The notes: generated by a model from the sequence alone, not told the origin. Positions 14,869-24,589 are shown, counted from the first letter of the stretch. The stretch is 60,839 bases of DNA from Lachnospiraceae bacterium (GCA_004558185.1 SFDP01000017.1:1-60839); one strand, 5' to 3'. Numbers and translations are program-made.

Positions 14869-16299
14869 TCAATCTCGGTTTATGGATTCCAGCAACAAAT
14901 ATTCATTATTCAAAAATTCTGCTGCCTTTCCTTTTATTATTTGATTCGTCAGCTCTTCCTGCTCCTCTATAAGCACCTTGATATAACCGGGAGTGAACCC
15001 TGTCTGGTAATATTTTCCTCTGATTTCCTTTTTTTCCTCAATCAACGCTTCCATGGTTTCTCCCAGAAAGCTTTTGCAATATTCCTGAGAATGCCTTTCA
15101 GCCATAGCCAGCAATACTCTGCTTCGTTCTGCCTTTATGGCCTCATCGATCTGATCCCTTCGGGCTGCCGCCGCCGTTCCCTGCCGCTTGGAATACTTAA
15201 AAATATGCATATCATAAAATCGGATTTCCTCCAAAAAAGCGCAGGTACAATTGAATTCTTCCTCAGTTTCACCCGGAAATCCTACGATGACATCTGTGGT
15301 GATCGCCGGGCGATCATAGGCCTGCCTCAACCTCTCCACCGTCTGCCGAAATTCCGCTATTGTATAATGGCGATTCATCCGCTTCAACGTAGTGTCACAG
15401 CCACTTTGCAAAGATAAATGAAAATGAGGGCACAGCTTATCCACCCTTTTCAGCCTGTCTAAAAAGTCAGAGGTGAGGATTCTGGGTTCCAGGGAGCCCA
15501 ATCGTATCCGCTTAATTTCCTCCACCTTGTTGATCTCTTCCAAAATCTCCGCTAAGTACCCCTTTTCATAGGTTTTTTCACGAAGCTCAGCAGTTCCCAG
15601 ATAGTCCCCAAACATTTCCTGCTGAAAATCCAGTCCATAGCTGCTTAAATGTATACCCGTGATCACTACCTCCCGATAGCCTGCCTTAGCCAGTCCCCTG
15701 ACCTCCTTTAGAATATCCTCCTTTTTTCGGCTTCTTACTCTGCCTCTGGCAAAGGGAATAATACAATAGGAGCAGAATTGGTTGCACCCATCCTGAATCT
15801 TGATATAGGCTCTGGTGTGTTCACCTGCATGAGTCAGAGTCATTTCCTCATATTCCTGTTTAGCTCCGTTCAGATCGATAAATGTACTATTTCCCAGTGT
15901 TTTGTCTATGGAGCCATTCTCTTTGCCCTTCTCTGCAATCGTCTGTTCCTCTCTCTGCTTCAGATACTCTTCTAATAGGACTGCAATATCCTTCTTTCGG
16001 TTGTTCCCGATTGCCAGATCAATGCAGGGGTCTTTTTTTACCGTTTCCATGCCGGTCTGCACATAGCAGCCAACTGCTACCACCACCGCCTTGGGATTCA
16101 TCTTTTTTGCTTTATGGAGCATCTGTCGGCTCTTTCTGTCCGCAATGTTGGTTACCGTACAGGTATTGATAATATAAACATCTGCTCCAGGGGCAAAAGG
16201 AACAATTTCATACCCCTTATTTTTCAATGTATCTTGCATGACTTCTATTTCATACGAATTCACTTTGCATCCAAGATTGTGTAACGCAATCTTTTTCAT
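14869..16299 (-). CDS. mtaB: tRNA N6-threonylcarbamoyladenosine methylthiotransferase
   Basis: This 476-residue radical-SAM methylthiotransferase has three domains. The N-terminal MTTase domain starts KKIALHNLGCKVNSYE and contributes three Cys for one [4Fe-4S] cluster. The radical-SAM domain carries CNQFCSYCIIPFARGR (CxxxCxxC) near residue 155. A C-terminal TRAM-like domain follows. It adds a methylthio group to t6A37 of tRNAs reading ANN codons. The LGCKVNSYE signature and the length point to MtaB rather than MiaB or RimO. The start is the second Met of MRGRMKK, after the AGAGGA site. Confidence 0.92.
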   Translation of the reverse strand: MKKIALHNLGCKVNSYEIEVMQDTLKNKGYEIVPFAPGADVYIINTCTVTNIADRKSRQMLHKAKKMNPKAVVVAVGCYVQTGMETVKKDPCIDLAIGNNRKKDIAVLLEEYLKQREEQTIAEKGKENGSIDKTLGNSTFIDLNGAKQEYEEMTLTHAGEHTRAYIKIQDGCNQFCSYCIIPFARGRVRSRKKEDILKEVRGLAKAGYREVVITGIHLSSYGLDFQQEMFGDYLGTAELREKTYEKGYLAEILEEINKVEEIKRIRLGSLEPRILTSDFLDRLKRVDKLCPHFHLSLQSGCDTTLKRMNRHYTIAEFRQTVERLRQAYDRPAITTDVIVGFPGETEEEFNCTCAFLEEIRFYDMHIFKYSKRQGTAAAARRDQIDEAIKAERSRVLLAMAERHSQEYCKSFLGETMEALIEEKKEIRGKYYQTGFTPGYIKVLIEEQEELTNQIIKGKAAEFLNNEYLLLESINRD

Positions 16300-16313
16300 T
16301 CTTCCTCTCATTC

Positions 16314-16329
16314 TGCTGCTTTAACAGCA
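16314..16329 (-). promoter_or_regulatory. Leader hairpin before mtaB
   Basis: TGCTG and CAGCA flank a six-base loop just before the AGAATGAGAGGA leader of mtaB. The next 45 bases (tttaatcacagggact and beyond) also resemble the sequence behind the U32 hairpin at 10383-10425, so a longer leader block is shared. Confidence 0.5.
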
Positions 16330-16422
16330 TTTTAATCACAGGGACTTTTTGCATCAGCACAAAGCCCGGGTTGAAAGAATCTGATTCTTTCAACCTTTCT
16401 CCTCATTTTGTTTGGATTCTTA

Positions 16423-16451
16423 TTGACTTTTCGGGTTAACCCCTTTACTAT
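16423..16451 (+). promoter_or_regulatory. Promoter of the HPr-like gene
   Basis: TTGACT (16423-16428) and TACTAT (16446-16451) are spaced by 17 bases. A GGAGG site follows and the ATG lies at 16491. Confidence 0.75.
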
Positions 16452-16490
16452 TAGGTTAAAAGTATAAAAAACTGAAGGAGGATGATTTCA

Positions 16491-16721
16491 ATGAAAACAG
16501 TTCAGATTTCTTTAAACTCTATCGACAAGGTAAAATCATTTGTAAACGACATTACCAAATTTGATTGTGATTTTGATCTAGTATCCGGAAGATACGTTAT
16601 TGATGCAAAATCTATCATGGGTATTTTCAGCTTGGATTTATCCAAACCCATTGATCTAAACATTCATGCAGAAGACAATCTGGATACCGTTATGGAAGTT
16701 TTAAAGGCCTACATGGTTTAA
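16491..16721 (+). CDS. HPr-like protein lacking the active-site histidine
   Basis: This 76-residue protein has the HPr size and strand-helix pattern. The region around the regulatory serine is well preserved (AKSIMGIFSLDL, Ser41 aligning with HPr Ser46), as is the last helix. The segment where HPr carries the phosphorylated His15 reads LNSIDKVKSF and contains no histidine, so PEP-dependent phosphotransfer is unlikely. It may act as a Crh-like regulator targeted by HPr kinase, or have taken another role; this is inference. It is monocistronic with its own promoter and a strong terminator, transcribed opposite to its neighbours. Confidence 0.78.
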   Translation: MKTVQISLNSIDKVKSFVNDITKFDCDFDLVSGRYVIDAKSIMGIFSLDLSKPIDLNIHAEDNLDTVMEVLKAYMV

Positions 16722-16760
16722 ATCTTCCCTCTTATCCATTATACATAATGAACTAATGCT

Positions 16761-16800
16761 GCTGCCTTAAGACTTAGCTCCTTAAGGCAGCTTTTTATTT
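16761..16800 (+). terminator. Terminator of the HPr-like gene
   Basis: The 11-bp perfect inverted repeat GCTGCCTTAAG/CTTAAGGCAGC is followed by TTTTTATTT. It lies about 40 bases after the stop codon. Confidence 0.9.
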
Positions 16801-16837
16801 CGTAAGTTTATCCTTCAGGCAGGTACTGACCCCTGCT

Positions 16838-18034
16838 TTATTTCTCCTCCTCAGCAGGGCGAACAATCAACAGCTCTTTAGTCGAAAGGGCTTTCTCCAA
16901 AAGTTCCTCAATTACCTCATTCAGCTTTTCCTCATGGCGTTTAATATGCTCCAGATTCGGTTTGGTTACCGGGTGCTTTGCCACAAAAATTGTACAGCAG
17001 TCTTCATAAGGCTGAATAGAGGTTTCGTAAGTGTTAATCTTCTCTGAAAGCTCTACAATCTCCTGCTTATCCAGACCAATACAGGGGCGGTATACCGGTA
17101 AAGTACACACCTCATTGGTAACATATAGTGAGTGCATGGTCTGAGACGCTACCTGCCCAATGCTTTCTCCCGTGATCAGACCCAAACATTCTGTATCCTT
17201 GGCAATCCTTTCTGCAATTTTCATCATATAGCGGCGCATAATGATCGTCAGCTCCTCATGAGGGCATTTTTCATAAATGGCCAATTGAATATCCGTGAAG
17301 TTTACGATATGCAGATAGATGGGTCCGCTGTAGTAGGAAATACGTCTTGCCAGATCCACCACCTTCTGCTTCGCCCGTTCACTGGTATAAGGAGGTGCAT
17401 GAAAATAAACCGCATCAATCTTAACTCCCCGCTTACTAATCATATATCCGGCAACCGGAGAGTCTATTCCGCCGGAGAGGAGCAGCATGGCCTTCCCATT
17501 GGTTCCTACAGGCATACCACCGGGTCCAGGAATAATTTGAGAATAAAGATATATTTTTTCCCGAATCTCTACATAGAGCATAATCTGAGGATTATGCACA
17601 TCCACGGTAAGCTCCTCAAAGGCATCCAGCAGCACTCCCCCTATTTCCCTGTTCAATTCCATGGTGTCCAGGGGATAGTTCTTTCTGGCTCTTCTGGCAA
17701 CCACCTTAAAGGTTTTTTTCTTATCGGGATATACTTTGTTTACATAGTCTACAACGGCTCCGGCCAAGTGTTCAAAGCCCTCGTCCTCCACGCAGACCAC
17801 AGGACAGATTCCCCAGATACCAAATACCGTCTGCAGATTTTCCACCGTTTCATCAAAATCAAAGTCTCCCTCGGCATCCACATAAATTCGTCCCTGAGCC
17901 TTGCGAATCTTAAATTCCCCTTCACAACGTTTCAGGGCATATTTGATCTGCTGCACCAGAGCATCTTCAAATAAATATCTGTTCTTTCCTTTTACGCCAA
18001 TCTCGGCATATTTAATCAAAAAAGTGTTAAACAT
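16838..18034 (-). CDS. thiI: tRNA 4-thiouridine synthetase ThiI
   Basis: This 398-residue ThiI has a ferredoxin-like and THUMP N-terminal region (residues 1-165) and a PP-loop ATPase domain with LLSGGIDSPVAGYM near residue 185. The C-terminal rhodanese domain of E. coli ThiI is absent, as is usual in Firmicutes, where a dedicated cysteine desulfurase supplies the sulfur. The next gene upstream is such a desulfurase, with a 35-base gap, which supports functional pairing. The product is s4U8 in tRNA. The start is the second Met after MRGK, following AGAGGA. Confidence 0.94.
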   Translation of the reverse strand: MFNTFLIKYAEIGVKGKNRYLFEDALVQQIKYALKRCEGEFKIRKAQGRIYVDAEGDFDFDETVENLQTVFGIWGICPVVCVEDEGFEHLAGAVVDYVNKVYPDKKKTFKVVARRARKNYPLDTMELNREIGGVLLDAFEELTVDVHNPQIMLYVEIREKIYLYSQIIPGPGGMPVGTNGKAMLLLSGGIDSPVAGYMISKRGVKIDAVYFHAPPYTSERAKQKVVDLARRISYYSGPIYLHIVNFTDIQLAIYEKCPHEELTIIMRRYMMKIAERIAKDTECLGLITGESIGQVASQTMHSLYVTNEVCTLPVYRPCIGLDKQEIVELSEKINTYETSIQPYEDCCTIFVAKHPVTKPNLEHIKRHEEKLNEVIEELLEKALSTKELLIVRPAEEEK

Positions 18035-18069
18035 TTTTCCTCTCATTCTGCTATTCTGACCATAGAAAT

Positions 18070-19224
18070 TTAATATCTTGTATACTTTCGAAGCATGGGG
18101 ATTATATCATACAACGACTCTAATGTATAGTCGATTTCTTCTTTTGTTGTAAATAGAGACAGACTGAAACGTAAGGTTGAATCCAACTGTTCCCTCTCCA
18201 CACCCATAGCCTTGAGGGTAGCCGAATAAGCCGGTTTATTGCTGGCACAGGCACTGCCTGCCGAAACATATATCCTTTTGTCCTCCAATGCGTGCAGAAG
18301 CACTTCGCTGCGTACTCCTTGTACTGATACACTGATAATATGTGGGGAACTGTCCTCCCTTGTACTGCCGTTGATCTGTATCCCCGGTATACTCTGCACA
18401 CCTGCAACAAAGTAGTTCTTCAGGCTCCTCATACTTTCTACGTCCATCTCCAGACTGCCATATATTTCTTCTACCGCTTTGGCAAGACCCGCAATTGCAG
18501 GTACATTTTCTGTTCCTGAACGGAGCCCTTTCTGTTGTCCTCCACCAAAAATCACAGGAGTGATCTTCACCTTTTCATTGACATATAGAAAGCCGATCCC
18601 TTTAGGGCCGTGAATCTTATGGCCACTTACAGACAGCATATCAATTCTCATCTTCCGGGGTAAGATACGATATTTTCCATAACCTTGTACACCGTCTACA
18701 TGAAAAATAATTCCCGAATTGAAGCTCTTAACCATGTGTGCAGCCTCCTCCACCGGCTGCACAGAGCCAACTTCGTTATTAGTATGCATCATGGAGACCA
18801 GGATAGTATCAGGCCGTAAAGCCCGCCTTAGTTCTTCCAGAATCACCTTTCCCTCACGATCTACCGGCAGGTAGGTCACCTGAAAGCCCTGGCTCTCCAA
18901 AAACTGCATAGGCTGCAACACTGCCGGATGCTCAATACAGGTAGTGATCAGGTGGTGTCCGGATCTTTGATTAGCCATAGCCGCCCCGATCAGGGCAAGA
19001 TTATCCGATTCTGTTCCTCCCGAAGTAAAATAAATCTCTTTTTCATTGACCTTAAGATTTTTGGCTATCACGCTTCGGGCATAGCGCAGATATTGTTCTG
19101 CCTGAATTCCCTTTATATGCATACTGGAAGGATTTCCATAATCCTCACACATCACCTTCGTCATCAGTCCCGCCACGCTTTCAAAACACCTGGTAGTAGC
19201 TGAATTATCCAGATAAGCTTCCAT
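18070..19224 (-). CDS. Cysteine desulfurase (NifS/IscS-like)
   Basis: This 384-residue PLP enzyme starts MEAYLDNSATTR and has the PLP-lysine motif SVSGHKIHGPKG near residue 200 and the active-site loop SAGSACASNKP near residue 320. It converts cysteine to alanine and passes the persulfide to acceptors. Placement directly upstream of thiI, as with NifZ-ThiI in B. subtilis, suggests sulfur delivery for s4U rather than general iron-sulfur assembly. The start follows the GCGAGGAG leader. Confidence 0.93.
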   Translation of the reverse strand: MEAYLDNSATTRCFESVAGLMTKVMCEDYGNPSSMHIKGIQAEQYLRYARSVIAKNLKVNEKEIYFTSGGTESDNLALIGAAMANQRSGHHLITTCIEHPAVLQPMQFLESQGFQVTYLPVDREGKVILEELRRALRPDTILVSMMHTNNEVGSVQPVEEAAHMVKSFNSGIIFHVDGVQGYGKYRILPRKMRIDMLSVSGHKIHGPKGIGFLYVNEKVKITPVIFGGGQQKGLRSGTENVPAIAGLAKAVEEIYGSLEMDVESMRSLKNYFVAGVQSIPGIQINGSTREDSSPHIISVSVQGVRSEVLLHALEDKRIYVSAGSACASNKPAYSATLKAMGVEREQLDSTLRFSLSLFTTKEEIDYTLESLYDIIPMLRKYTRY

Positions 19225-19278
19225 AACTCCTCGCATTCTATTTTTCGGTTTTTCTCCGAAAAAATACCTTTTCTTCCT

Positions 19279-20031
19279 TTATTCTATGTTTTCTTCTTCC
19301 AGTTGATACATAATCCAGGCCAAAACCGTAAGTCCGGCCGTTTCCGTTCTCAATATCCTTTTCCCCAGAGAAACAGGGAGTATCCCGCTTTCTCTGGCAA
19401 GCTCGATCTCTTCCTCTGCAAATCCTCCTTCAGGGCCAATAAATACAGCAATATCCATTCCTGGTTTTAAGGAGGAAATAAGCTCTCTGGTAACCTTCAT
19501 CCCTTTTTCCAGTTCATACGGAATAATCTTAATCTCCATATTGCGGCAACAGGAAACCGCCTCTTTAAAGGATATGGGCTCCCATACCCTGGGAATAATC
19601 GCCCTTTTGCTTTGCTTGGCCGCCGCCTCACTGATTCCCTGCCATCTTATCGTTTTCTGAACTGCCTTTTTACCTTCCAGCTTTACCACCGATCGTTTTG
19701 CCGCTACCGGGATAATTTCATGAACCCCCAGCTCAACTGCCTTCTGGATGATCAGCTCCATTTTATCTGCCTTGGGAAGTCCCTGAAAAAGATATACCCT
19801 GGCAGGAAGCTCTACACCCTCCTCCTTAATAAATCGAAGGCTGCAGATAATTCTGTCTTCTTCAATGCGTTCAATACCACAGCGATATTCTCTGCCATCC
19901 ATACCATTGCTGATTGAAATTTCTTCTCCCGGCTGCATTCTCAGCACATTTCGTATATGATTAACATCCTTTCCCGTAATATATATCTGCTTCCCCTGAA
20001 TCTGGGATGGCTCCACGAAAAACTGATGCAT
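19279..20031 (-). CDS. rsmE: 16S rRNA m3U1498 methyltransferase RsmE
   Basis: This 250-residue SPOUT methyltransferase has an N-terminal PUA-like domain (MHQFFVEPSQIQGKQIYITG) and a C-terminal knot with VFIGPEGGFAEEEIELA and LGKRILRTETAGL, the canonical RsmE motifs. It methylates U1498 of 16S rRNA. It lies 33 bases after prmA, the common prmA-rsmE pair, and the start is the Met following MEGS because of the GGAGGGG site. Confidence 0.94.
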   Translation of the reverse strand: MHQFFVEPSQIQGKQIYITGKDVNHIRNVLRMQPGEEISISNGMDGREYRCGIERIEEDRIICSLRFIKEEGVELPARVYLFQGLPKADKMELIIQKAVELGVHEIIPVAAKRSVVKLEGKKAVQKTIRWQGISEAAAKQSKRAIIPRVWEPISFKEAVSCCRNMEIKIIPYELEKGMKVTRELISSLKPGMDIAVFIGPEGGFAEEEIELARESGILPVSLGKRILRTETAGLTVLAWIMYQLEEENIE

Positions 20032-20064
20032 ACTCCCCTCCATTTCGAAGCGTTTTACGCCGCC

Positions 20065-21021
20065 TTATTTCCTTGCCGTTATACTGACCCATTCTCCCTG
20101 ACGGGTTATCTCCACAATTTCCATTCCCGCCTGTTTTACTGCTTCTGCCACTTCCTCTTCTTTCTTGTCAATAATTCCGGAGGTAATATAAATTCCTCCG
20201 GGCTTCAAATGGTTAATCACCACAGGCGTCAATGGCACCAGCACATCTGCCAGAATGTTGGCTACTGCAATATCATAGCATTCATAGCCCACCTCATCCT
20301 GCACCTCTTTGTCTGAAATAAGATTTCCCAGTATTACAGCAAAGTTATCCGGAAGGATACCATTGACCAGTTTATTCTCTTTCACGGCTTCCAGTGCACA
20401 GGGATCAAGATCTGTCCCCACAGCCTGCTTTGCCCCAAGTTTTAGTGACAGGATGGACAGGATTCCGCTTCCGGTACCTATGTCCAGTAATCGGGTTTGG
20501 GGGGTAATGTATTTTCGCAATTGGCGGATACATAGCTGCGTAGTTTCATGCATTCCGGTTCCAAAGGCTGTCCCGGGGTCAATATGAAGAATCAATCTCT
20601 TTGTGTCCTCTTCCTTCACCTCTTCCCAGGAAGGTACTACCAGAATATCATCAATCATAAACTGATGGAAATACTTCTTCCAGTTGTTGATCCAATCCAG
20701 GTCTTCGGTTTCAGAAAGTGAAATGGTTCCCTCGCCGATATCCATAAATTCTTTAAGGCTGTTCAGCTCTTCCCCGATCTGCCCAACCAGCTCTTCCAGA
20801 GAGGCTTCACTTCCTTCCTCCACAAAGAAGCTAAGATAGGCAATTCCATCATCTTCCTGTGTCTGAGGCAAAATATCTACAAACATCTGCTCCTTTTCCA
20901 ATGCAGTCAGAGGAACCTTGTCCTCAATCTGGGCACCCTCCAGTCCCAAATCATAAAGGCTGCTGATAATGATATCCTCTGCATCCGTAATCGTTTTAAT
21001 CTGTATTTTTGTCCACTTCAC
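20065..21021 (-). CDS. prmA: Ribosomal protein L11 methyltransferase
   Basis: This 318-residue protein has the PrmA layout: an N-terminal substrate-recognition domain (residues 1-150, with LDWINNWKKYFHQFMI) and a SAM-binding domain with LDIGTGSGILSILSLKLGA near residue 180, then NILADVL and the terminal ITRQGEWVSITARK. It trimethylates L11 lysines. Translation starts with GTG after an AAGGGGG site. A promoter at 21095-21122 reads in this direction and probably serves the prmA-rsmE-desulfurase-thiI run. Confidence 0.94.
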   Translation of the reverse strand: MKWTKIQIKTITDAEDIIISSLYDLGLEGAQIEDKVPLTALEKEQMFVDILPQTQEDDGIAYLSFFVEEGSEASLEELVGQIGEELNSLKEFMDIGEGTISLSETEDLDWINNWKKYFHQFMIDDILVVPSWEEVKEEDTKRLILHIDPGTAFGTGMHETTQLCIRQLRKYITPQTRLLDIGTGSGILSILSLKLGAKQAVGTDLDPCALEAVKENKLVNGILPDNFAVILGNLISDKEVQDEVGYECYDIAVANILADVLVPLTPVVINHLKPGGIYITSGIIDKKEEEVAEAVKQAGMEIVEITRQGEWVSITARK

Positions 21022-21094
21022 GTTAATTTTCCCCCTTCTCTCCGTTGAGAAACGTTATATATTCCCTCTTATCCCATCTGTCCTTCTATTATAG

Positions 21095-21122
21095 ATTATA
21101 ACAAATGAAGCGTATACTTCAA
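21095..21122 (-). promoter_or_regulatory. Promoter of the prmA-rsmE operon
   Basis: On the minus strand TTGAAG (21117-21122) and TATAAT (21095-21100) are separated by 16 bases, about 75 bases before the GTG start of prmA. Confidence 0.65.
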
Positions 21123-21235
21123 GTTTCTCTTTTATATCCATCCCGGCATAAAGCATCATTTATCATCTGCCATCATATACTGCTTACTGGCAACGCCTTA
21201 CAAGCTAAAACAAATACCTTTAAGGAGGATAATCT

Positions 21236-21982
21236 TTGTTCATGCCCAAGCCGAAGCAGATCATTCCTATTACCATTATTGCTGTATGCTTCTTCATCAG
21301 TATCTGGTGTTTAACTGCCTCTCCATTCACTCCTGTCAGCAGTGAAAATATCCACTTCTCCCAAAAGGAGCCTTCACTCGTTGTTATTGATGCCGGACAT
21401 GGAGGAAGCGATCCCGGAAAAATAGGTATTACAGGAAGCTACGAAAAAGACATTAATCTGGAAATTGCCAGGAAGCTCCAGTCTATTCTGGAGCAGCAAA
21501 ATGTGCAGGTAGTTATGACCCGGGATGACGACAGTGAATTAGCCGGAACCGAAGGGGGATGGAAATTGGCCGATATGAAAAAACGCATTGCTATCATTAA
21601 TGAAGCAAAGCCTGATGCAGTGATCAGCATTCATCAGAATAGTTATACCTCACCGGATATCCATGGGGCTCAATGCTTTTATTATACAGATGCTGAGGAA
21701 GGCAGAGAGCTGGCAGCATTGCTGCAGGCACAGATTATTACCTCCACAGGCCAGACCAAAATCCGCGAAATCAAGCCGAACAGTGACTATTATTTATTAA
21801 AAAAGTCCTCCTCCCCCACCGTGATTGTAGAGTGTGGTTTTCTGTCCAACCCTGATGAGGAACAGCTCCTTCTCGACCCTGTATACCAGAGAAAAATGGC
21901 ATGGGCCATCCATCTGGGAGTAATACAGTATCTTAGAAAAGCTCCGTCTGAGGGAAGTATCCAACAGCAGACGGAGCCATAA
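21236..21982 (+). CDS. N-acetylmuramoyl-L-alanine amidase (Amidase_3)
   Basis: This protein of 246-248 residues has an N-terminal membrane anchor or signal (residues 8-28) and an Amidase_3 catalytic domain. Zinc and catalytic residues are visible in VVIDAGHGGSDPG, KDINLEIA, SIHQNSYTS and VIVECGFLSNPDEE. It cleaves the amide between MurNAc and L-Ala of the stem peptide outside the membrane; CwlD-like spore cortex amidases have this size. The start is either TTG (7 bases after AGGAGG) or the ATG two codons later. It is convergent with the GH18 gene. Confidence 0.88.
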   Translation: MFMPKPKQIIPITIIAVCFFISIWCLTASPFTPVSSENIHFSQKEPSLVVIDAGHGGSDPGKIGITGSYEKDINLEIARKLQSILEQQNVQVVMTRDDDSELAGTEGGWKLADMKKRIAIINEAKPDAVISIHQNSYTSPDIHGAQCFYYTDAEEGRELAALLQAQIITSTGQTKIREIKPNSDYYLLKKSSSPTVIVECGFLSNPDEEQLLLDPVYQRKMAWAIHLGVIQYLRKAPSEGSIQQQTEP

Positions 21983-21999
21983 CCTGTTTATGATTATAT

Positions 22000-23691
22000 T
22001 TAAGAATTGGTATATGCGGCGATAACTCCCCAGATATCCGGTGTCTCGAATCCCAGCTTCCAGGCTGCCACACCACCTAAATTATATTTTTGCATGATTG
22101 TCAGCTTGGTTTCAATGGACTTGGCATCCTCCAGCCATACCTGATAGAGAGTATCAGCCTTCTGAATCTGTCCATAATTCTGGCAGGTTTCCTGATCCCA
22201 ATATACCTCTACATTATTGTTGGCAACAAAATTTTGTGCCGTTTCCATATCCAGAGCTTCGCTGGTCACCTGACCATTCTGTGTTTTCCACACTCGAGTA
22301 TAAAAGGGCAAAGCATTAATTACTTTATGCGGCGGTACCTCTTCGACCGTCTGGACAATTCCATCCTCCACAAAACCGATGGAAGCTACTGAACCGGCCA
22401 CTCCGCCGCCGCCCCAATGCTCATCATATCCCATAATAATAACATAATCCGCCACAATTCCCTGTTCTTTGCGATCATAGTGCGTCGTGGACTCTCTGGG
22501 CACATAATTATCCACCGAAAGAACGATTCCATCGGCTCTGCACCGAATGGACAGTTCTCTTAAAAACTGTATAAAGGGTTCTCCCGAATCATAACTTAGG
22601 TCTTCAAAATCTACGTTGATCCCATCAATGTCATAGCGCAGAACCTCCGCCATAAGATTGTCGATCAGGCGGGTTCTGGTGCTGGTTTTCGAAAGAACCT
22701 CATAGGAGCTTACGTTCTGATCAAAATTATCTACCAAAGCCCAAACCTCCAATCCCATCTGGTGAGCCTGATTCACATAATTCTGACTGGCGATGCTGCG
22801 AATGCCGCCTTCGTTATCAATGAGCGAAAACCACGTAGGGGAAATCACGTTCATTCCTTTCGTACCGCTGACTGCTTCCGCAAGCGTACCGTTAGCCGCC
22901 TCCGACATTACCTGATGCCAGCCCAGGCTGATTTTCTCCTCTCTGGTAAGGGAAGTATATTCCGGCTCCTCATAGTGGGAAGCAGGAGTACGGGCAATCA
23001 CCTCTTCTTCAGCCAGCAGCTTATTCTCCACATAGCCGATAAGAGCATCCTGCGTCTTCACTTTGGACCAGTTCTCCATTTTTTCCAGGATCGTCACCTG
23101 CTCTCCCTTGCTTACCTCACGGAGAATATCGCTTTTCACCCCACCCTTATAGCGGATCGCCGTATCCTTTTTCACCTCAGCTATGGTGCTCTCTCCCCAT
23201 TCTGTATAGATCTGCAGCCGATTAGGTTCAGTAAAGGTTTCATAAGAAAAGTTGGTGAACTGATGCACAAAATCCAAAGCCACATACAAGGTTTCCCCTT
23301 CGTAATAGGAAAGAAGATAGTCTTCCTTCACCTCATTGTCTCCCTGCCTGTATATATCCGTTCCGATCGTTGTTCGGATGATTTCTGTAGGGGTTGTGTA
23401 AAGCAGGAGCATTTCTGCTGTATCTGCATAGAACCGATCATTTAACAGCTTCTGCACAGAAATGAAGTCCAAATAATACGTTCCCCCGGATAGCTTTGCC
23501 CTGGTCTCGATTTGTTCATCCTGTAAAACAATGGCCGCTTCATCCGGCTCCAGGAATCCAAAATATTCATCCAGATCCATTTTGCCGTCTGAGTAAGAAT
23601 ATTTCTTTAAAAACATAGTCAAAAGTCCTGCTCCGCCAATCACTATAATCAGGGCAACGGCGACTAAAACCGGAATCACTTTCTTCTTCAT
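22000..23691 (-). CDS. GH18 family hydrolase with SH3-type domain, membrane anchored
   Basis: This 563-residue protein has an N-terminal transmembrane segment (residues 5-24), a region containing two LLY/EQLQ-like strands, an SH3b-like domain at about 170-230 (KGEQVTILEKMENWSKVKT) and a C-terminal GH18 barrel. The catalytic motif YDIDGINVDFEDLS, with the final Glu as acid, lies near residue 370. Relatives such as SleL/YaaH and YdhD cleave spore or cell-wall glycan, so extracytoplasmic peptidoglycan hydrolysis is likely. The start MKKKVIPVL follows GAAAGGA; 12 upstream codons lack a site. Confidence 0.87.
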   Translation of the reverse strand: MKKKVIPVLVAVALIIVIGGAGLLTMFLKKYSYSDGKMDLDEYFGFLEPDEAAIVLQDEQIETRAKLSGGTYYLDFISVQKLLNDRFYADTAEMLLLYTTPTEIIRTTIGTDIYRQGDNEVKEDYLLSYYEGETLYVALDFVHQFTNFSYETFTEPNRLQIYTEWGESTIAEVKKDTAIRYKGGVKSDILREVSKGEQVTILEKMENWSKVKTQDALIGYVENKLLAEEEVIARTPASHYEEPEYTSLTREEKISLGWHQVMSEAANGTLAEAVSGTKGMNVISPTWFSLIDNEGGIRSIASQNYVNQAHQMGLEVWALVDNFDQNVSSYEVLSKTSTRTRLIDNLMAEVLRYDIDGINVDFEDLSYDSGEPFIQFLRELSIRCRADGIVLSVDNYVPRESTTHYDRKEQGIVADYVIIMGYDEHWGGGGVAGSVASIGFVEDGIVQTVEEVPPHKVINALPFYTRVWKTQNGQVTSEALDMETAQNFVANNNVEVYWDQETCQNYGQIQKADTLYQVWLEDAKSIETKLTIMQKYNLGGVAAWKLGFETPDIWGVIAAYTNS

Positions 23692-23899
23692 CGTTCTTTT
23701 CCTTTCTGTCTTCCACTTTCGCATCAATTGCCCTTAATTATAGCAAACTATTTATTTTCCGTCATTACCTATTTTGACAAAATATGATTCCTTTTGCTGG
23801 AAAACAGTGCATACGGGGAGTATCTTCCGTTTTCCGTTTCCGGTCTGCTGTTTGCTTTGCTCTTTTCTTAATAACAGGAGGCATTCCTATTCATTTTTT

Positions 23900-24103
23900 C
23901 TACTGGTTTCCATACCAGATTTCTTTTAGCTGTCCTTCCTCATCCATGACGATAAATTCCGGTATGTATGCCATTTCTTCCCGCACCCAGATCGTATGTG
24001 CAATATCCTGAGGAGATGCCGGTTGCTCTCCCTGATAGATCAGCACACCTTCACTGGCAGCGGCTTCTAAAGCCTTCACATATTTCTGGTTTATCTTATC
24101 CAT
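23900..24103 (-). CDS. Hypothetical small protein
   Basis: This 67-residue acidic protein of unknown family starts at MDKINQKYVKALEAAASEGV, preceded by AAAGGA at good spacing; an upstream ATG adds 16 residues with no site. It has one helix, then mixed strands ending GQLKEIWYGNQ. No motif, signal or membrane segment is present. It is isolated between the GH18 gene and a long non-coding stretch. Confidence 0.5.
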   Translation of the reverse strand: MDKINQKYVKALEAAASEGVLIYQGEQPASPQDIAHTIWVREEMAYIPEFIVMDEEGQLKEIWYGNQ

Positions 24104-24589
24104 TTTTGTCCTTTCCAGCTTGTGACAATATCCATCCATGATAACAAGCATTTTGTGATATATTAATTGGACTGAACATTTTGTTCCCTTTATTTAAGGT
24201 GTAAAACCATGGAAATTGTCCATACTAAAAATAAATAGGGAAGAAAATAAATAGAAAGATGCACCGAACTGTACCCAATGATAATTTATCTGCAAGTAAA
24301 AATGTGTGTGAACTGTAAGATGTTTGCTTTAAAGGAAATACGATTCGAACAGACGATAGATGTCTGTAAGACTTTACATGACCTGTTGTCAAAAATGAGA
24401 TCATGTTGAGATAAATTGATCTAGATAAAGTTTAAGATAATGTTTAAGAAACGATGAACGTCCAGCCTCCCCTCCGGTACTGACTGTCCGATACATCTTC
24501 TGTACGCTATTATACCTAAACAGTCATGACTTGGCAAGAAAAAATCTTATTTTTTTATAAAATTTGACAAAACTCTCCCCTCCCAGGCT
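24104..24589. other. Long non-coding stretch upstream of mecA
   Basis: About 490 bases without a supported gene. It is AT-rich, with several weak promoter-like sequences, including a TTGACA at 24566-24571 just before the better mecA promoter. No tRNA, riboswitch or repeat shared with the rest of the window was recognised. Confidence 0.4.
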
